48,567 nucleotides of DNA from Roseimaritima sediminicola (GCF_009618275.1 NZ_WIAD01000046.1:1-48567); one strand, 5' to 3'. Positions 1 to 9,747 are shown, counted from the first letter of the stretch. Notes: generated from the sequence alone by a model not told the origin. Numbers and translations: made by a program.

Positions 1-2
1 GC

Positions 3-332
3 TTCAGCGAAGAAGAGGAAGTGCGATCGGCCAGAATGTACAGGCTTGAAGACACCGAATTAGAGAAAGCATTGGTCGCCGACAATGACCCCGGCGACAT
101 CGTCAGGATATTTCAGAATTTGCAACAAGACTTTTTACAAAGGAGGCTGATTCGCGGCGGTCGGTTTGGCCTTACTCCCTACATTGAGGTTCCCTTTAAA
201 CCGGAAGCAATTGGTGAAATCATCTGCGGTCCACGGACGACAAAAGAGCTCACAGAATCCTCCCTTGAAATATTGAAGAAGAGGCTTGGGTTCACCTTCT
301 CAATTTCTCGATCAACAGCCACGTACCGGTAG
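3..332 (+). CDS. C-terminal part of a DUF2971-like protein (cut by window edge)
   Basis: The frame is open to the left edge, so this is the tail of a longer gene. The last ~60 residues (FKPEAIGEIICGPRTTKE, then a helix and a strand ending SRSTATYR) resemble the end of DUF2971 proteins: a hydrophobic strand with a GPR motif, a helix, then a short strand closing in S...YR. That match is from memory of the family. DUF2971 proteins are uncharacterised and often sit in accessory or phage-resistance neighbourhoods. A nuclease gene begins 67 bp downstream on the same strand, so the two may be co-transcribed. The true start lies outside the window. Confidence 0.6.
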   Translation, partial: FSEEEEVRSARMYRLEDTELEKALVADNDPGDIVRIFQNLQQDFLQRRLIRGGRFGLTPYIEVPFKPEAIGEIICGPRTTKELTESSLEILKKRLGFTFSISRSTATYR

Positions 333-399
333 ATCGAGCTCCGTTCTTGTGCAGGCAACAGGAAGCAAGGCATCGTCGCGAACAATAGGTTCGACACCA

Positions 400-1407
400 G
401 TGAAAACGATTGAGCAAATAACAAACGCCATCAACGCGCAGAGCAACGGGTATGAAATTGGAGGCTTGCAGGATCTTCGCAAGGAATTACACAACCTCTC
501 TCGGCGGCCGGGATCGAGAATCTTCAGCGAGCAGACGATTACACCGCATTGGGCGTTTCATCACGGCGGGCGTTCCGAACTTCAGTTCAACATCGGATTC
601 GACGGCACCGATGGCGAAGCGTTGCGACACGGGATCGCGTTTTCGTTTAGAACTAGTCAAACGCTTCCCGACATCGCCCCGCTTCGCGAAAAGGCCGCCC
701 TGTTCAACGAGTACCTTCGTTTGAATCCGGAGGAGTTCGCCGATTTGAACATGTGGTACTGGGACGGTGAGGAACGCAGCGAGGACATGCTGCCTGCACC
801 AGTGGCTTCGGATCTGATTCGTGAAGGGGTTTTCCTGTTCCTCGGGACGATGCAGCCCATTGCCGATGTGACCATCCCCGGAATCTTGGCGGATTTTGAC
901 GCTTTGCTTCCTCTGTACACCTTCGTTGAGGGCGGTGGCTATTCAGGGACGGCGAAGAAGAAGTCAGTAACGAAGGGGTTTCATTTTGAATCCGGCTGCA
1001 CCTTCAAAAAATTGAAAGCGAAGTCGCGGCCAAAGGCTGATCCGGTCGACATTTCGCTGCGACACAATGCGATGCAGCACAAGTTATTCGACCGTTTGGC
1101 CGCAAAGCATGGCGCCGATTCAGTCGGCACCGAGATCGCGACCGGCAACGGCACGCGGATCGACGTCGCGGTGAGAACCGATGCCGGCTATCGCATCTAC
1201 GAAATCAAGCCGTATCAGTCACCGCGTGCCTGTATCCGCGATGCACTCGGTCAATTGCTGGAATACGCTCACTGGCAAAGCGAGTTCAATGCGATCGAAC
1301 TGGTCGTCGTTGGGCCGAAGAAGGTCGACGACGATGCTCGTAAATACCTGAAATTGCTTCGCGATCTCTATCAACTGCCAATCAGTTACCTGCAAGTTGC
1401 GGCTTAG
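400..1407 (+). CDS. PD-(D/E)XK nuclease-fold protein
   Basis: 335 aa from a GTG start at 400; an earlier in-frame start at 286 would overlap the preceding gene and adds poor sequence. The C-terminal third carries a PD-(D/E)XK nuclease core: Glu245 (GTEIATG), Asp255 (TRIDVAV), Glu268-x-Lys270 (YRIYEIKPY) and Gln285 in GQLLEYAHW. This E...D...ExK...Q arrangement is typical of restriction-like nucleases. The first ~190 residues form a separate domain I do not recognise, possibly for target recognition. It follows the DUF2971-like gene on the same strand and lies beside a broken helicase and an IS66 fragment, so a role in defence is plausible but inferred. Substrate is unknown. Confidence 0.75.
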   Translation: MKTIEQITNAINAQSNGYEIGGLQDLRKELHNLSRRPGSRIFSEQTITPHWAFHHGGRSELQFNIGFDGTDGEALRHGIAFSFRTSQTLPDIAPLREKAALFNEYLRLNPEEFADLNMWYWDGEERSEDMLPAPVASDLIREGVFLFLGTMQPIADVTIPGILADFDALLPLYTFVEGGGYSGTAKKKSVTKGFHFESGCTFKKLKAKSRPKADPVDISLRHNAMQHKLFDRLAAKHGADSVGTEIATGNGTRIDVAVRTDAGYRIYEIKPYQSPRACIRDALGQLLEYAHWQSEFNAIELVVVGPKKVDDDARKYLKLLRDLYQLPISYLQVAA

Positions 1408-1555
1408 GATTCGGACCATCGGAGGTCGGATTTGCGATGACTGTGGCCAAGGGCTGACAAGTTTATGAGTAGCTGACGACCGATCGAAAGTGCCGAGACG
1501 CGGGTTTCGAGACAGTTCACGGTCAACGAAGCTAATGTCATGTGATGATGTTGCC

Positions 1556-1600
1556 GAACAGCGCTGCGATCGGAAGCTTTCCGCGATCGCAGCGTTGTTC
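1556..1600. terminator. 17-bp-stem hairpin between convergent genes
   Basis: Left arm 1556-1572 pairs with right arm 1584-1600 with one mismatch, leaving an 11-nt loop that contains AAGCTT. The hairpin sits between the nuclease gene (+, ends 1407) and the helicase remnant (-, ends 1652). There is no T tract on either side, so it may be a bidirectional or factor-dependent terminator or simply a REP-like palindrome. The rest of 1408-1651 shows no gene. Confidence 0.5.
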
Positions 1601-1651
1601 AGGTGCGGGCGTGCACAGGCCGGGAGCCTATCATGCGCGGATTAGCCGACT

Positions 1652-2134
1652 CTATACGAAGTCAATAGCAGCAGCCAGTTCGGCGTAGCGGCAGAAGGTG
1701 TTGGCGAGTTGCATCTGCCGAGGTGTCCGGCAGGCAGGCTCGAATAGTTTGGGGGCGGCAACCATGATCGTCATGCACATGGATCGCCTGGTTGCGACGT
1801 TCAGTCGGTTGGATTCGTACAGGAACTCCATGCCGCGGGGCGCGTCTTCGGCCGATGAACTGGCGGTGCTGTAGATGACGATGGGAGCTTCTTGGCCTTG
1901 GAACTTGTCGACGGTTCCGATGCGGGCGCGATCACCGATGGCGGCGGACAAGGCATCGACTTGTGCGTTGTACGGCGCGACGATCAGAATGTCGACGGAA
2001 CCGATCGTTCTGACGCTGTCGTCTTTGTCGCGCCACTGAGTTCGTTTGTCGAGCAACTGATCCACTAACCGTTCACGGCCCGGTGAGCTGAATTTGAAAA
2101 TTGCTCTGGACTCAAAAGCACGATTTCGGGCCAA
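1652..2134 (-). pseudogene. C-terminal stump of SF1 (DNA2/UPF1-like) helicase
   Basis: About 150 residues match the end of superfamily-1B helicases: VDILIVAPYNAQVDAL, then motif V (IGTVDKFQGQEAPIVI), then a motif VI region (NRLNVATRRSM). Everything before motif IV, including the Walker A and B motifs, is missing. The first ~20 codons of the open frame read into IS66-type DNA rather than helicase. Motif VI normally reads NVA-S/T-RA; here it reads NVATRRS, another sign of decay. The IS66 fragment abuts the break on the 5' side of the gene, so transposon insertion and later deletion probably destroyed it. Proteins of this type are often accompanied by a nuclease, which is the neighbouring gene here. 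Confidence 0.75.
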
Positions 2135-2640
2135 ATGCTCCTATGAGCAAGCCCAAGCCTCGCATCGAACTGCCGCCTGGCGCTGAGCCAGCACGCGATT
2201 TTATCGAGGCTCTGGTGGCCCGCTATGAATAGCGAATCGACGAACTTGAAAACCAAGTTAAATCGCTCATCGATAAGGTCCAGAAACTCACTCCATGCAA
2301 CTCTTCCTTGCCTCCTAGCACCGAACATCCTCACGCGAAGCCCAAGCGGAAGCCGGTGCCTGGAAAGAAGCGAAAACAGGGTGGCCAGAAAGGCCACAAG
2401 CGGCACCTGCGCGAACTCATTCCCAGCGAACAGTGCACAACGGTTATCCCCTGCCAACCCGCTGGTTGTCGTCGATGCGGCGATGACGTACCGCTTGAAC
2501 CACCACCGCCGCAGCGGAATCAGGTATGGGATCCGCCCGAGCTTGAACCGATCGTTGACGAATACCAACCCTTTCGTGGCCGCTGCCCCTGCTGCGACAC
2601 CACCGCGGGTGCCTAAAAAAATCCCGCAGTCTGGATGAAC
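2065..2640 (+). mobile_element. IS66-family insertion sequence fragment
   Basis: The stretch holds the left part of an IS66-type element: a short leader, then the transposase N-terminal region. The catalytic part and right end are absent. The left boundary (~2065) is estimated from where helicase similarity stops; I could not identify a terminal repeat pair. The right boundary is close to the end of the large gene at 2664. Confidence 0.55.
2143..2616 (+). pseudogene. IS66 transposase N-terminal fragment, with in-frame stop
   Basis: Starting at ATG 2143 the reading is MSKPKPRIELPPGAEPARDF..., a coiled-coil-like leader (RIDELENQVKSLIDKVQKL), an NSSLPPS segment, a basic GGQKGH segment, and a zinc-finger-like block with CRRC and CPCC. 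This order is the canonical IS66 transposase N-terminus. A TAG at 2230-2232 interrupts the frame just before RIDELENQ, and the frame ends at 2616 before the DDE catalytic domain. It therefore cannot make an active transposase. Confidence 0.8.
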
Positions 2641-2663
2641 CCACGAGAATGTTGGATGGACCT

Positions 2664-5600
2664 TTAGATCTCCGATGGCCGGTTGGTGGTCTCCGCCTTG
2701 TCCTTCGGCCGCAGCTGTTCTTCGCCCAACGTGCTGGTGTCGACAATAGCGATTCCAGGGGCCAGCAGCTGTCGTTCTACGGTCAATTCCAAAAGCTTCA
2801 CCATTTCGCGCCACCGTGTGTGATGGGCCAGTAGCGCCATCATGTGGTCAATCAGCGCCGGATCATGACGCTGTGTGTAATAGGCCTGGACACCCCGCAT
2901 CAGCCGATCGACATCCCATCGATGGTCAAAGGTTACGGGACCTTGCCGGCTGGCCATCCCTTTCATCAACTCAATGGCTTTCGCATAAACCGCATCCCCT
3001 TTGGCTCCGCCAATCGTATCTGCAACATTGATCAAGTACTGTTCGACCATTCCCGGCTTTCCATACCAGCGAGGCAGTAAGTAAACAGCGATCTGTTGGT
3101 GCAGCGATGCGTTTTCGCAATGCTCGCTCTTTTGCAAGTCGATCGCGAGCCTACGAAGTTGGTCAAGCGACATCCCGGCGCTAGTGGCAAAGCTCAACCG
3201 CAGATGATACACCTGGGAGATGGGTGCTTTCACATCGGCCAGCGGCTTGATGACTTCGCTGCCTTGACGAATATGTTCGCGAAAAATCTGCCAGCCTTTT
3301 TCCGTCACCGTACTGGCATAACCGCCACCGCGAGCATTCCACGCGATTGAATGGTGCAGATTGGCGAGCGCACAACGCGCGACTTGTGATTCGGGATACT
3401 TGGCCAGCAAATGCTGGGCAACGTTCAGAGAGCGATCGATGGAGTCGCCGCCAAGATGCGGCATGAAGGAAAAAATCGAGCGTCGGATCGCGCTATAGAA
3501 CTCGTCCGCCAACGCTCCCTGATAACTGCCTTCGGATCGCATTTCGGAGGAGGCCAGAAAATCAGACACCGCTTCGATCTGGGCGATATCCAACTGCCCG
3601 ACCAACTCCCCGGCAATCTGCCCGATCACGTGTTCGACCGGTTTCACTAACGGATCCGGCCGTCGCGACACCACATAGCCCTGACCGCGCCGATGCACGA
3701 CAAACTTGCCTCCGGCACCAACGATCGAATCTTCATCGATGACGCCTTCGATGATTTGATACTTGAAACGCCCGTAACCAAGGCCGGGTTCATACCAATG
3801 CACGAACGTGTAGCCCGCTTTGTCAAAATGAGGATCCAGTGGGCGACCGATCAGTTGAACCACATCGTGTTCTTCCAGGCGCACCATGTCCATTCGCTGG
3901 GGAAGGAATGGCAAACCAACCGTGCGGGGCCGCGATCCGAACCGGTTCCAGATCAGATTCGCGCGAGGCGCGTCCGCTTGGCTCACCAGCGCATAGCCTT
4001 CACTAGCGGCCGCCAGGGCACTCTCTAGACCTAGCATGCCCAGAAAATTGCTATGTGCATCGGGTTCGGGCCGCCCGGTTTGAGTGATGATTGCTGATTC
4101 GCTCAGACGTGCGACAGACCAACCATCGCTGGATGCGAACAAACGCACGTCCTGATCCGATCGCGTCCGGTCGCTCTGCTTCGTCAAACGAATCGCTTCG
4201 TTGCCTTCTAAATCCAACCGGAATTGCTGACTATCTTTCATTTCGATAATCAGAGAGTCGAAATCACCGGATTGATCGGCCGCCAAAATGGGTTCGCCAG
4301 TGCCATCGATCGACAACACCTTGGCTTGTTTACCATCACCAACCATCAGTTTTCCCTCAGCGATCCACCACACCTGTTGCCCATCCTTATGCAGCCACGG
4401 GCCATATTGCACGTGCGACGGCAGATCATCGCTGGGAAGGACTTTGCCACTGGTCAGATCGACGCGCAACAGCTTTCCCTGGCCGTCACGCATCACGCCA
4501 TGTTGGACGCTATGGTCAATTGCCAGCAGCGAAGCCTTGGAATCGATTTTCAGCGGTGTGCTGTCCCATACGATCGTGTGCCTGTTGGTTTTGATCGCTT
4601 TTTCAATCCGTTCGCGTATCTCCGCTTTCACCGGCGGCGTCCGGTGGACAACGTCGCCGGAAGCAACCGGTTGACTCAAAACCGCATCGATCGAACGGTC
4701 GTCGCTAAGATTGTCGCGTTGTCGCAGATAGGCGGCATGCAGTGCCCGACCTTCGCGAAGCGTCAACGACTCAAGCGACGTGGTTTGCGTTTCACCATCA
4801 TGCATCCGTAATTTCAGTGTGTCATCGGATTCGTAGCGTGTCTCCCTGATCACTGCTGGACCGATCAGCCCGTTGGAAGCGCTGAGCATACGCAACCACT
4901 TTTCGGGTTCAGACTCGATCGTTGCCGACGCCTCGGGCGCCGCGTCCGGTTCCATTGTTGGCAACTTCAGTGCGGCAAGCTGCTGCCGCGACCGGTCGTC
5001 CAGTGTGGCGATCCGCACCAGAAATATGATCTCCTGATAATCCTTCATCACCACATCATCGCCGCGGATCGCCACCGGCTCAGCGTGCAATGCGTCCGTG
5101 TGAGCGCGAAACTGCCATCTGGGAAATCCTTCCTGCAGTTTTGCGATACGTTGCTGACCTTCGGCCCACCGCCTGCGAAACTCCATCAGCAGGTGTGGTG
5201 GATTGGGCTTGTTTTCGCCCGAGAATACGGCAGTAAACGAGTGGCCATTCCGCTCACGAAGTGTCACCCTAATCTGCCCTGGCAACGGCTTATCGTTATC
5301 AAAACCGATGATTGTACCAGCAGAGTTGTAAGCAATCTTGTCGGTTTCCGGGTTGACCCAAAAGCGAAAGAGTTGTCCGTCACGAGTCATCGGCAACTCG
5401 GTTTCCCAGTCCCGATCGGGCAAGCGGTTCTCAATGCGACGTAGCTCCGCGTCGTGTTTCGACGCCAGGTGTTTACGTGCCAACAAAACGGGCGTCGCGG
5501 TGGAATCGTTGTCTTCGACGAACAGCAAGTCTTCTCCCCACTTGCCGACCAACTTGCCCTCGATGAATTCGCCCTGTTCACCGATATACCAGCGTTTGGA

Positions 5601-7199
5601 ATCCGCCACGGCCACTTTCGAGGCTAGATCCGGAAGCTCACTCGTGGGTGCCTGGATTCGGCTTGCCAGTTTGTCTCGCAGCTCGGCAACCCCGCGGTCC
5701 CGCACCATCGCTTGCAGCTCAACCTGACGCGTCATGGTGTTTGTCACGGCGCTGAGGTGGTCGAGATAGAGATACCACCAATCGAGGGCATTACCGTAGG
5801 TATGCGACATCTTCACTGTCTGGCCATCGATGGCCGGTGCCTCGTCGGTCATCCCCTGAACTTCAACGACCACGACCGACTTGTCCTTGACGACCACGCG
5901 GTATTTCATCAATCCCGCCAGCACCTCATCGGTCAACCACTGCAAATCATCGTCGCGGGTGGCGATCCAGGCGGCCTGGCGATCAATCTCAGCGAGTTGA
6001 GATGCCTCGACAAACAAGTATTCGCCGTTGACGAATTGAAAGGCGAAACCGTTTTCGAACGCCCCCAGCAATGTTGCTTGCAGTAAGGAAAACCCGGGTT
6101 GCAAGTTCCAGATGTCGCGATCGAACGCAGTTTCCGCTACTCGCAACAACGCCTGGTCTCGATATCGATCCGCGGACAGTTCACCGGATCGGCGCAAGGC
6201 GCTGAGTTCCAAATGAAACAGATCCTCACATGACACCCGGGCTGCTTCTATCTGACGTGTATCCTGCGGCCCCGCATAAATCCGAATCATGGACTGGTTG
6301 GGTGCGCTGAAATCGAAACCGAACGTCCAACCGCTGCGACCACGCATCGCGATCGGCAGCTGACGCAATGCTTCATCGCTAAACTCTTTTGTGATTCCCA
6401 GTCGCTTCGCACGCCTCAATATCCCACGAAACTCTTTTCCCAACACAAACCCCATCGAATGCTTGGGCAATCGATAGGCCTGGCCTTCCGGCAAACCGAA
6501 CTCATCGATACTCGCGGCAACCGATTCACCTTGCGAGAGCGAAGGACCGGCCTGTAACACGAACGCCTCTTCGGTTTCATGCAACACCTGGCCGTGCACC
6601 GGATGCGGCACCCAATTGTCGACGACAAGATGCTCCCCGTTACCGAACGCGCGGTACCGTTCGGTCAGCTCACTCAATTCCTCATCCGCGACGGCACTGG
6701 CGTCCACGACGTACAGACGTTTGCCGGTAAACCCGAACACCTTGCCGTTTTCGATCGCAACGGGTTGGGGAAAACCCGCGGCGCGGGCCGATGATGCACC
6801 TTTCCACCGTTCAATGCTGCGTGCCAGCGGCGGCAAGTATTGGTAGCGAACGTAGCTATAGCCGCGATTATGTTTGGCCAGAATCGTTTTCTGATCCTCG
6901 GGCCGGAACATCTCTAGCGGCACCAGGTAGATGGCACTCTGCGCATCACGTCCGCTGTGCTCAACGCGAAAGATGCCTTCGATCATCGACTCAGATATCG
7001 ATCCCGAAACCTGCCACCCATTTTGCAACGTCCAGGTGCGACTGGCCGTCAACGGCCGGGACTGGCGAAACGCCATCAGCTGTTTGATCTGGCTATCACC
7101 GGATTGTTGGGCAGTCGATGGGTGGATCACGCCGAATGCAAGCATCGACAACAGAAAAAATCGAAGGTTAGCTGTGGCTTGCGCGAGCCGGTCAAACAT
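2664..7199 (-). CDS. Very large secreted protein with SHD1-like segments and TPR-like C-terminus
   Basis: 1511 aa with an N-terminal signal peptide (RFFLLSMLAFGVIHPSTAQQ). Residues ~55-110 (SRTWTLQNGWQVSGSI... to LEMFRPEDQKTIL) look like an SHD1 domain, a small beta fold planctomycetes use repeatedly in exported proteins. Further segments of similar pattern occur near 610-660 and ~800-840 (RETRYESDDTLKLRMHDGET). A central region (~890-1150) has the strand-rich rhythm of a WD/propeller-like domain (LLAIDHSVQHGVMRDGQGK, LLRVDLTSGKVLPSD). The last ~300 residues are helical and TPR-like. No catalytic motif was found. It stands alone on the minus strand between two transposon remnants. Function is unknown; a scaffold or extracellular binding role is only a guess. 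Confidence 0.85.
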   Translation of the reverse strand: MFDRLAQATANLRFFLLSMLAFGVIHPSTAQQSGDSQIKQLMAFRQSRPLTASRTWTLQNGWQVSGSISESMIEGIFRVEHSGRDAQSAIYLVPLEMFRPEDQKTILAKHNRGYSYVRYQYLPPLARSIERWKGASSARAAGFPQPVAIENGKVFGFTGKRLYVVDASAVADEELSELTERYRAFGNGEHLVVDNWVPHPVHGQVLHETEEAFVLQAGPSLSQGESVAASIDEFGLPEGQAYRLPKHSMGFVLGKEFRGILRRAKRLGITKEFSDEALRQLPIAMRGRSGWTFGFDFSAPNQSMIRIYAGPQDTRQIEAARVSCEDLFHLELSALRRSGELSADRYRDQALLRVAETAFDRDIWNLQPGFSLLQATLLGAFENGFAFQFVNGEYLFVEASQLAEIDRQAAWIATRDDDLQWLTDEVLAGLMKYRVVVKDKSVVVVEVQGMTDEAPAIDGQTVKMSHTYGNALDWWYLYLDHLSAVTNTMTRQVELQAMVRDRGVAELRDKLASRIQAPTSELPDLASKVAVADSKRWYIGEQGEFIEGKLVGKWGEDLLFVEDNDSTATPVLLARKHLASKHDAELRRIENRLPDRDWETELPMTRDGQLFRFWVNPETDKIAYNSAGTIIGFDNDKPLPGQIRVTLRERNGHSFTAVFSGENKPNPPHLLMEFRRRWAEGQQRIAKLQEGFPRWQFRAHTDALHAEPVAIRGDDVVMKDYQEIIFLVRIATLDDRSRQQLAALKLPTMEPDAAPEASATIESEPEKWLRMLSASNGLIGPAVIRETRYESDDTLKLRMHDGETQTTSLESLTLREGRALHAAYLRQRDNLSDDRSIDAVLSQPVASGDVVHRTPPVKAEIRERIEKAIKTNRHTIVWDSTPLKIDSKASLLAIDHSVQHGVMRDGQGKLLRVDLTSGKVLPSDDLPSHVQYGPWLHKDGQQVWWIAEGKLMVGDGKQAKVLSIDGTGEPILAADQSGDFDSLIIEMKDSQQFRLDLEGNEAIRLTKQSDRTRSDQDVRLFASSDGWSVARLSESAIITQTGRPEPDAHSNFLGMLGLESALAAASEGYALVSQADAPRANLIWNRFGSRPRTVGLPFLPQRMDMVRLEEHDVVQLIGRPLDPHFDKAGYTFVHWYEPGLGYGRFKYQIIEGVIDEDSIVGAGGKFVVHRRGQGYVVSRRPDPLVKPVEHVIGQIAGELVGQLDIAQIEAVSDFLASSEMRSEGSYQGALADEFYSAIRRSIFSFMPHLGGDSIDRSLNVAQHLLAKYPESQVARCALANLHHSIAWNARGGGYASTVTEKGWQIFREHIRQGSEVIKPLADVKAPISQVYHLRLSFATSAGMSLDQLRRLAIDLQKSEHCENASLHQQIAVYLLPRWYGKPGMVEQYLINVADTIGGAKGDAVYAKAIELMKGMASRQGPVTFDHRWDVDRLMRGVQAYYTQRHDPALIDHMMALLAHHTRWREMVKLLELTVERQLLAPGIAIVDTSTLGEEQLRPKDKAETTNRPSEI

Positions 7200-7309
7200 T
7201 CCATACCTCAGAGGGGGAGTCGTTCAGATTGGTCTATCTTCTGTGACGACGCGAATCCAGACAAGGTTCCATCATCAATGCTTCGGTGAGGACTGCCCGA
7301 GGCTAGACT

Positions 7310-7346
7310 AGCCCATACCCCGGGTTGGCAGCCTGGGCTACCACAT
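7310..7346. repeat. Short palindromic repeat near transposase remnant
   Basis: TAGCCCA and its inverse TGGGCTA flank a GC-rich centre. The wording (pages of 'tagcccata...tgggcta') resembles dispersed REP-like palindromes in planctomycete intergenic DNA. The rest of 7200-7590 shows no intact gene; it may contain the decayed 5' end of the transposase that follows. Confidence 0.3.
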
Positions 7347-7589
7347 GTCGCCGCTGCCGTGGCTGGCCGGCCGCAATTTCATCGGCCCTACAATGCTCCA
7401 GCAACCGTTGGGAAATGCCGAAGTTGTTTCCGAACGGTTCCTATGTTCGACGTTCGCAGTTTTTGCATCATTTGCAGCAAATCCTCACAGAGAAAACAGC
7501 CTCCGGGTAGCAGGCTTTCGCCTGTGCTTACCAACCCGAACAAGGAAGCCGCTTTCAGTGGGCATTGCAGCATCGTTCATGCCACTTCT

Positions 7590-8219
7590 GCAAGTCTTCA
7601 CCGCCGCGATGGTCAATCGACCAAGTTGGGCTGGCGATGTTCGATCTCGTTGTCCGACTTACCGATCAGCACCGCTACTATCTCGTCGGTGACGATACGT
7701 TGGTCCACAAGACAGGACTCAAAGTCTACGGGGCGGGCATGCACCGTGATGCGTGCTGGTACCCTCCCGTAAAGACCCGCAACGCCAGTACGCGATCCAC
7801 GTCCTGATGAGACTTTACCTCAATACCAGAACCAACGAAAAACTCAGGGACTCCGTCGCACGAAGATCCAACTTTATCAGCAGTCCAGCTTTTCGGTGCG
7901 AATTACCTCGACGATCTGCCGGTTGTATCTGGCGCCCGAGCGTGAAGTGAGAGTGGTCGTGGTGGAGCATCTTCGCGGCGGGCGTGGCGTCGAAGCGTTT
8001 TACAGCACCGACTTGGATCTGAGTGAGGAAGAAGTGCTGCAGCGTTACTCGTATCGTTGGCCAGTGGAAACCACCTTTCAGGACACCAAGGGCCATCTCG
8101 GTTTGGGTGAGCCACAGAACCGAGTTCGTGCAGCCGTACGTCGGACGACGCCAACGATGTTCTACCTCTACGCACTGGTGGTCCTGTGGCACGAATACGT
8201 CCGCGACCTGGTACAATGA
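7590..8219 (+). pseudogene. Decayed IS4/IS701-type DDE transposase
   Basis: Transposase sequence is spread over several frames. Around 7610-7745 the reading WSIDQVGLAMFDLVVRLTDQ leads to GDDTLVHKTGLKVYGAGMHRD, the first catalytic Asp block. From ~7896 a second frame gives VVVVEHLRGG, FYSTDLDLSEEEVLQRYSYR, WPVETTFQDTKGHLGLGEPQ, the last catalytic Glu region (RW-x-VE-x-x-F-x-D-x-K). At least one frameshift between ~7750 and 7890 joins them, and the N-terminus is unreadable. The element is dead. No terminal inverted repeats were identified. Confidence 0.7.
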
Positions 8220-8240
8220 AATCGCATCAATGCGTTGGGC

Positions 8241-8654
8241 TTACCAACCACTGGGCAACTGCCAGACGCCGGGCGTGATCAGCTCGACTGAGTTGCCAGC
8301 CGGGTCGCGGAAATAGATCGACTTGCCACCCGCTGGCCACTCCATCTCGGTCTCGATCGAAATACTGTTCGCTTCGAGGTGTCGACGCCAATCATCGAGC
8401 GAAGTTGACTCGATGCCCAGCGCAAAATGGCCCGCTCCACTGGCACCGTGATGCGGCAGCGTATCTCCCGTGCAGGTCGTCCGTGGATTGAAGGCGAGCA
8501 AGACATTGGATTCGCCCACCCGAAAAAACACATGGCGATCCGCCTCGCTGGCAATCACCTCCAGACCAAGTATCCGCTGGTAGAAATCTTCCGCAGCGTC
8601 GAGGTCATCGACGTAGATCGCCGTTTCGACGACGGACAGAATCTTCATCTTCAA
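8241..8654 (-). CDS. VOC-superfamily (glyoxalase/dioxygenase-like) protein
   Basis: 137 aa, a single vicinal-oxygen-chelate module pair. The first half has ETAIYVDDLDAAEDFYQRIL followed by GLEV; the second has GHFALGI and ends with FRDPAGNSVELI. The His of GHFALGI and the Glu of NSVELI are the usual metal ligands. VOC proteins of this size include glyoxalase I, fosfomycin-resistance and ring-cleavage relatives; the sequence does not settle which. Two start codons lie close together (8654 and 8648). It is divergently arranged with the PhyH-type gene; 8655-9003 between them shows no convincing gene. Confidence 0.85.
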   Translation of the reverse strand: MKMKILSVVETAIYVDDLDAAEDFYQRILGLEVIASEADRHVFFRVGESNVLLAFNPRTTCTGDTLPHHGASGAGHFALGIESTSLDDWRRHLEANSISIETEMEWPAGGKSIYFRDPAGNSVELITPGVWQLPSGW

Positions 8655-9003
8655 ACCATGACCTCGGCATTTGCGGATAGTCTGTCTTTCTTATCTGATC
8701 GCAGAGCCCCGAACCACCAACGTATCACAGATCCGTGCAAGGCGTGGCCGCCGCATCCCGCAAGGGAGCGTTCCGAAAGCTCCGTCGTCTGAGGTCGGTT
8801 TTTTTGTGCTTTGTCAGCGCGGCGCGACGAGGCTTTGGTCAAACGATCGAACTCGGCTTCATGGAAACCGATCAGTCGCTTGCCCACACGACGGAACCCT
8901 CGATCACGCTCACAGCGGTGTTTCGTGTCATTACCCTCTCGGTCAGGCTCTCGGCGGATCGGGCAGGCTTGTTCGCAGTCACGCGGTTGTCGAGAATTGG
9001 GGC

Positions 9004-9747
9004 ATGAAGAAAATGAGCGAAACACCCGATCCGAGCCACCGCCGCCTGCAGCGGGACGGCTTCTGTTTGTTGCCGGACGCCGTGGATAGCGATTGGATAC
9101 GGCGCTTACAAGACGTTTGCAGCCAGACGTTCGCTGGTGATACCACCTCGGTACGGGCCCGATCGAGTCGTGGTCATGTCTATGCCGCTCGCAATTTGAT
9201 CGCGACGATTCCTGAGGTCTCGACCGTTTGGCGTTGCCTGCCGTTGGTGTCGTTTCTGCGCGGGGAACTGGGGGCGAAGTTGGGACTGGTCCGTGCATTG
9301 TTCTTCGACAAGCCACCTGAGCGAACGTGGCATCTACCCTGGCATAAGGACACGGCCATTGCAGTCCGCGATAACCAACTCGCCTCCCAACACTTTTCAC
9401 GCCCGACCGTCAAAGCGGGCGTTCCGCACTTGATCGCTTCGGACGAGGTACTGCGGCGAATGTTGACGCTGCGAATTCACCTGGACGATGCCAATGACGA
9501 GAACGGACCACTTCGCGTCATCCCCGGTTCGCATGTGTCCAGCGAATCCGAGGGCGTTGGCGTCGCCGGAGAGGTCATCATCCACGCTCGCGCCGGCGAT
9601 GTGTTGGCCATGCGTCCGCTGATCAGTCACGCCAGCGGTTCGTCGGTCGAAGGCACGCAGCGTCATCGGCGTATTCTACACCTCGAGTTCGCTGCATCAG
9701 AGTCGCTGCCCGATGGCGTACGATGGCACGACTTCGTCGGCGTCTAA
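9004..9747 (+). CDS. PhyH-family Fe(II)/2-oxoglutarate-dependent oxygenase
   Basis: 247 aa from ATG 9004 (an in-frame ATG at 9013 is also possible). The open frame extends back to 8671, but that stretch is repetitive and not protein-like. Fe(II) ligands fit the HxD...H pattern: His114 and Asp116 in LPWHKDTAI, and His209 in ISHASGSS, with Arg222/Arg223 placed to bind 2-oxoglutarate. The N-terminus (LQRDGFCLLPDAVDSDW) is the standard PhyH opening. The family hydroxylates small molecules or lipids; the substrate here is unknown. Its TAA stop overlaps the stop of the interrupted minus-strand gene downstream. Confidence 0.85.
   Translation: MKKMSETPDPSHRRLQRDGFCLLPDAVDSDWIRRLQDVCSQTFAGDTTSVRARSSRGHVYAARNLIATIPEVSTVWRCLPLVSFLRGELGAKLGLVRALFFDKPPERTWHLPWHKDTAIAVRDNQLASQHFSRPTVKAGVPHLIASDEVLRRMLTLRIHLDDANDENGPLRVIPGSHVSSESEGVGVAGEVIIHARAGDVLAMRPLISHASGSSVEGTQRHRRILHLEFAASESLPDGVRWHDFVGV

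Noticed and set aside
8671-9003. Extension of the PhyH gene upstream of 9004
   Set aside because: Low-quality sequence lacking family similarity; the PhyH N-terminus begins at the later ATG.
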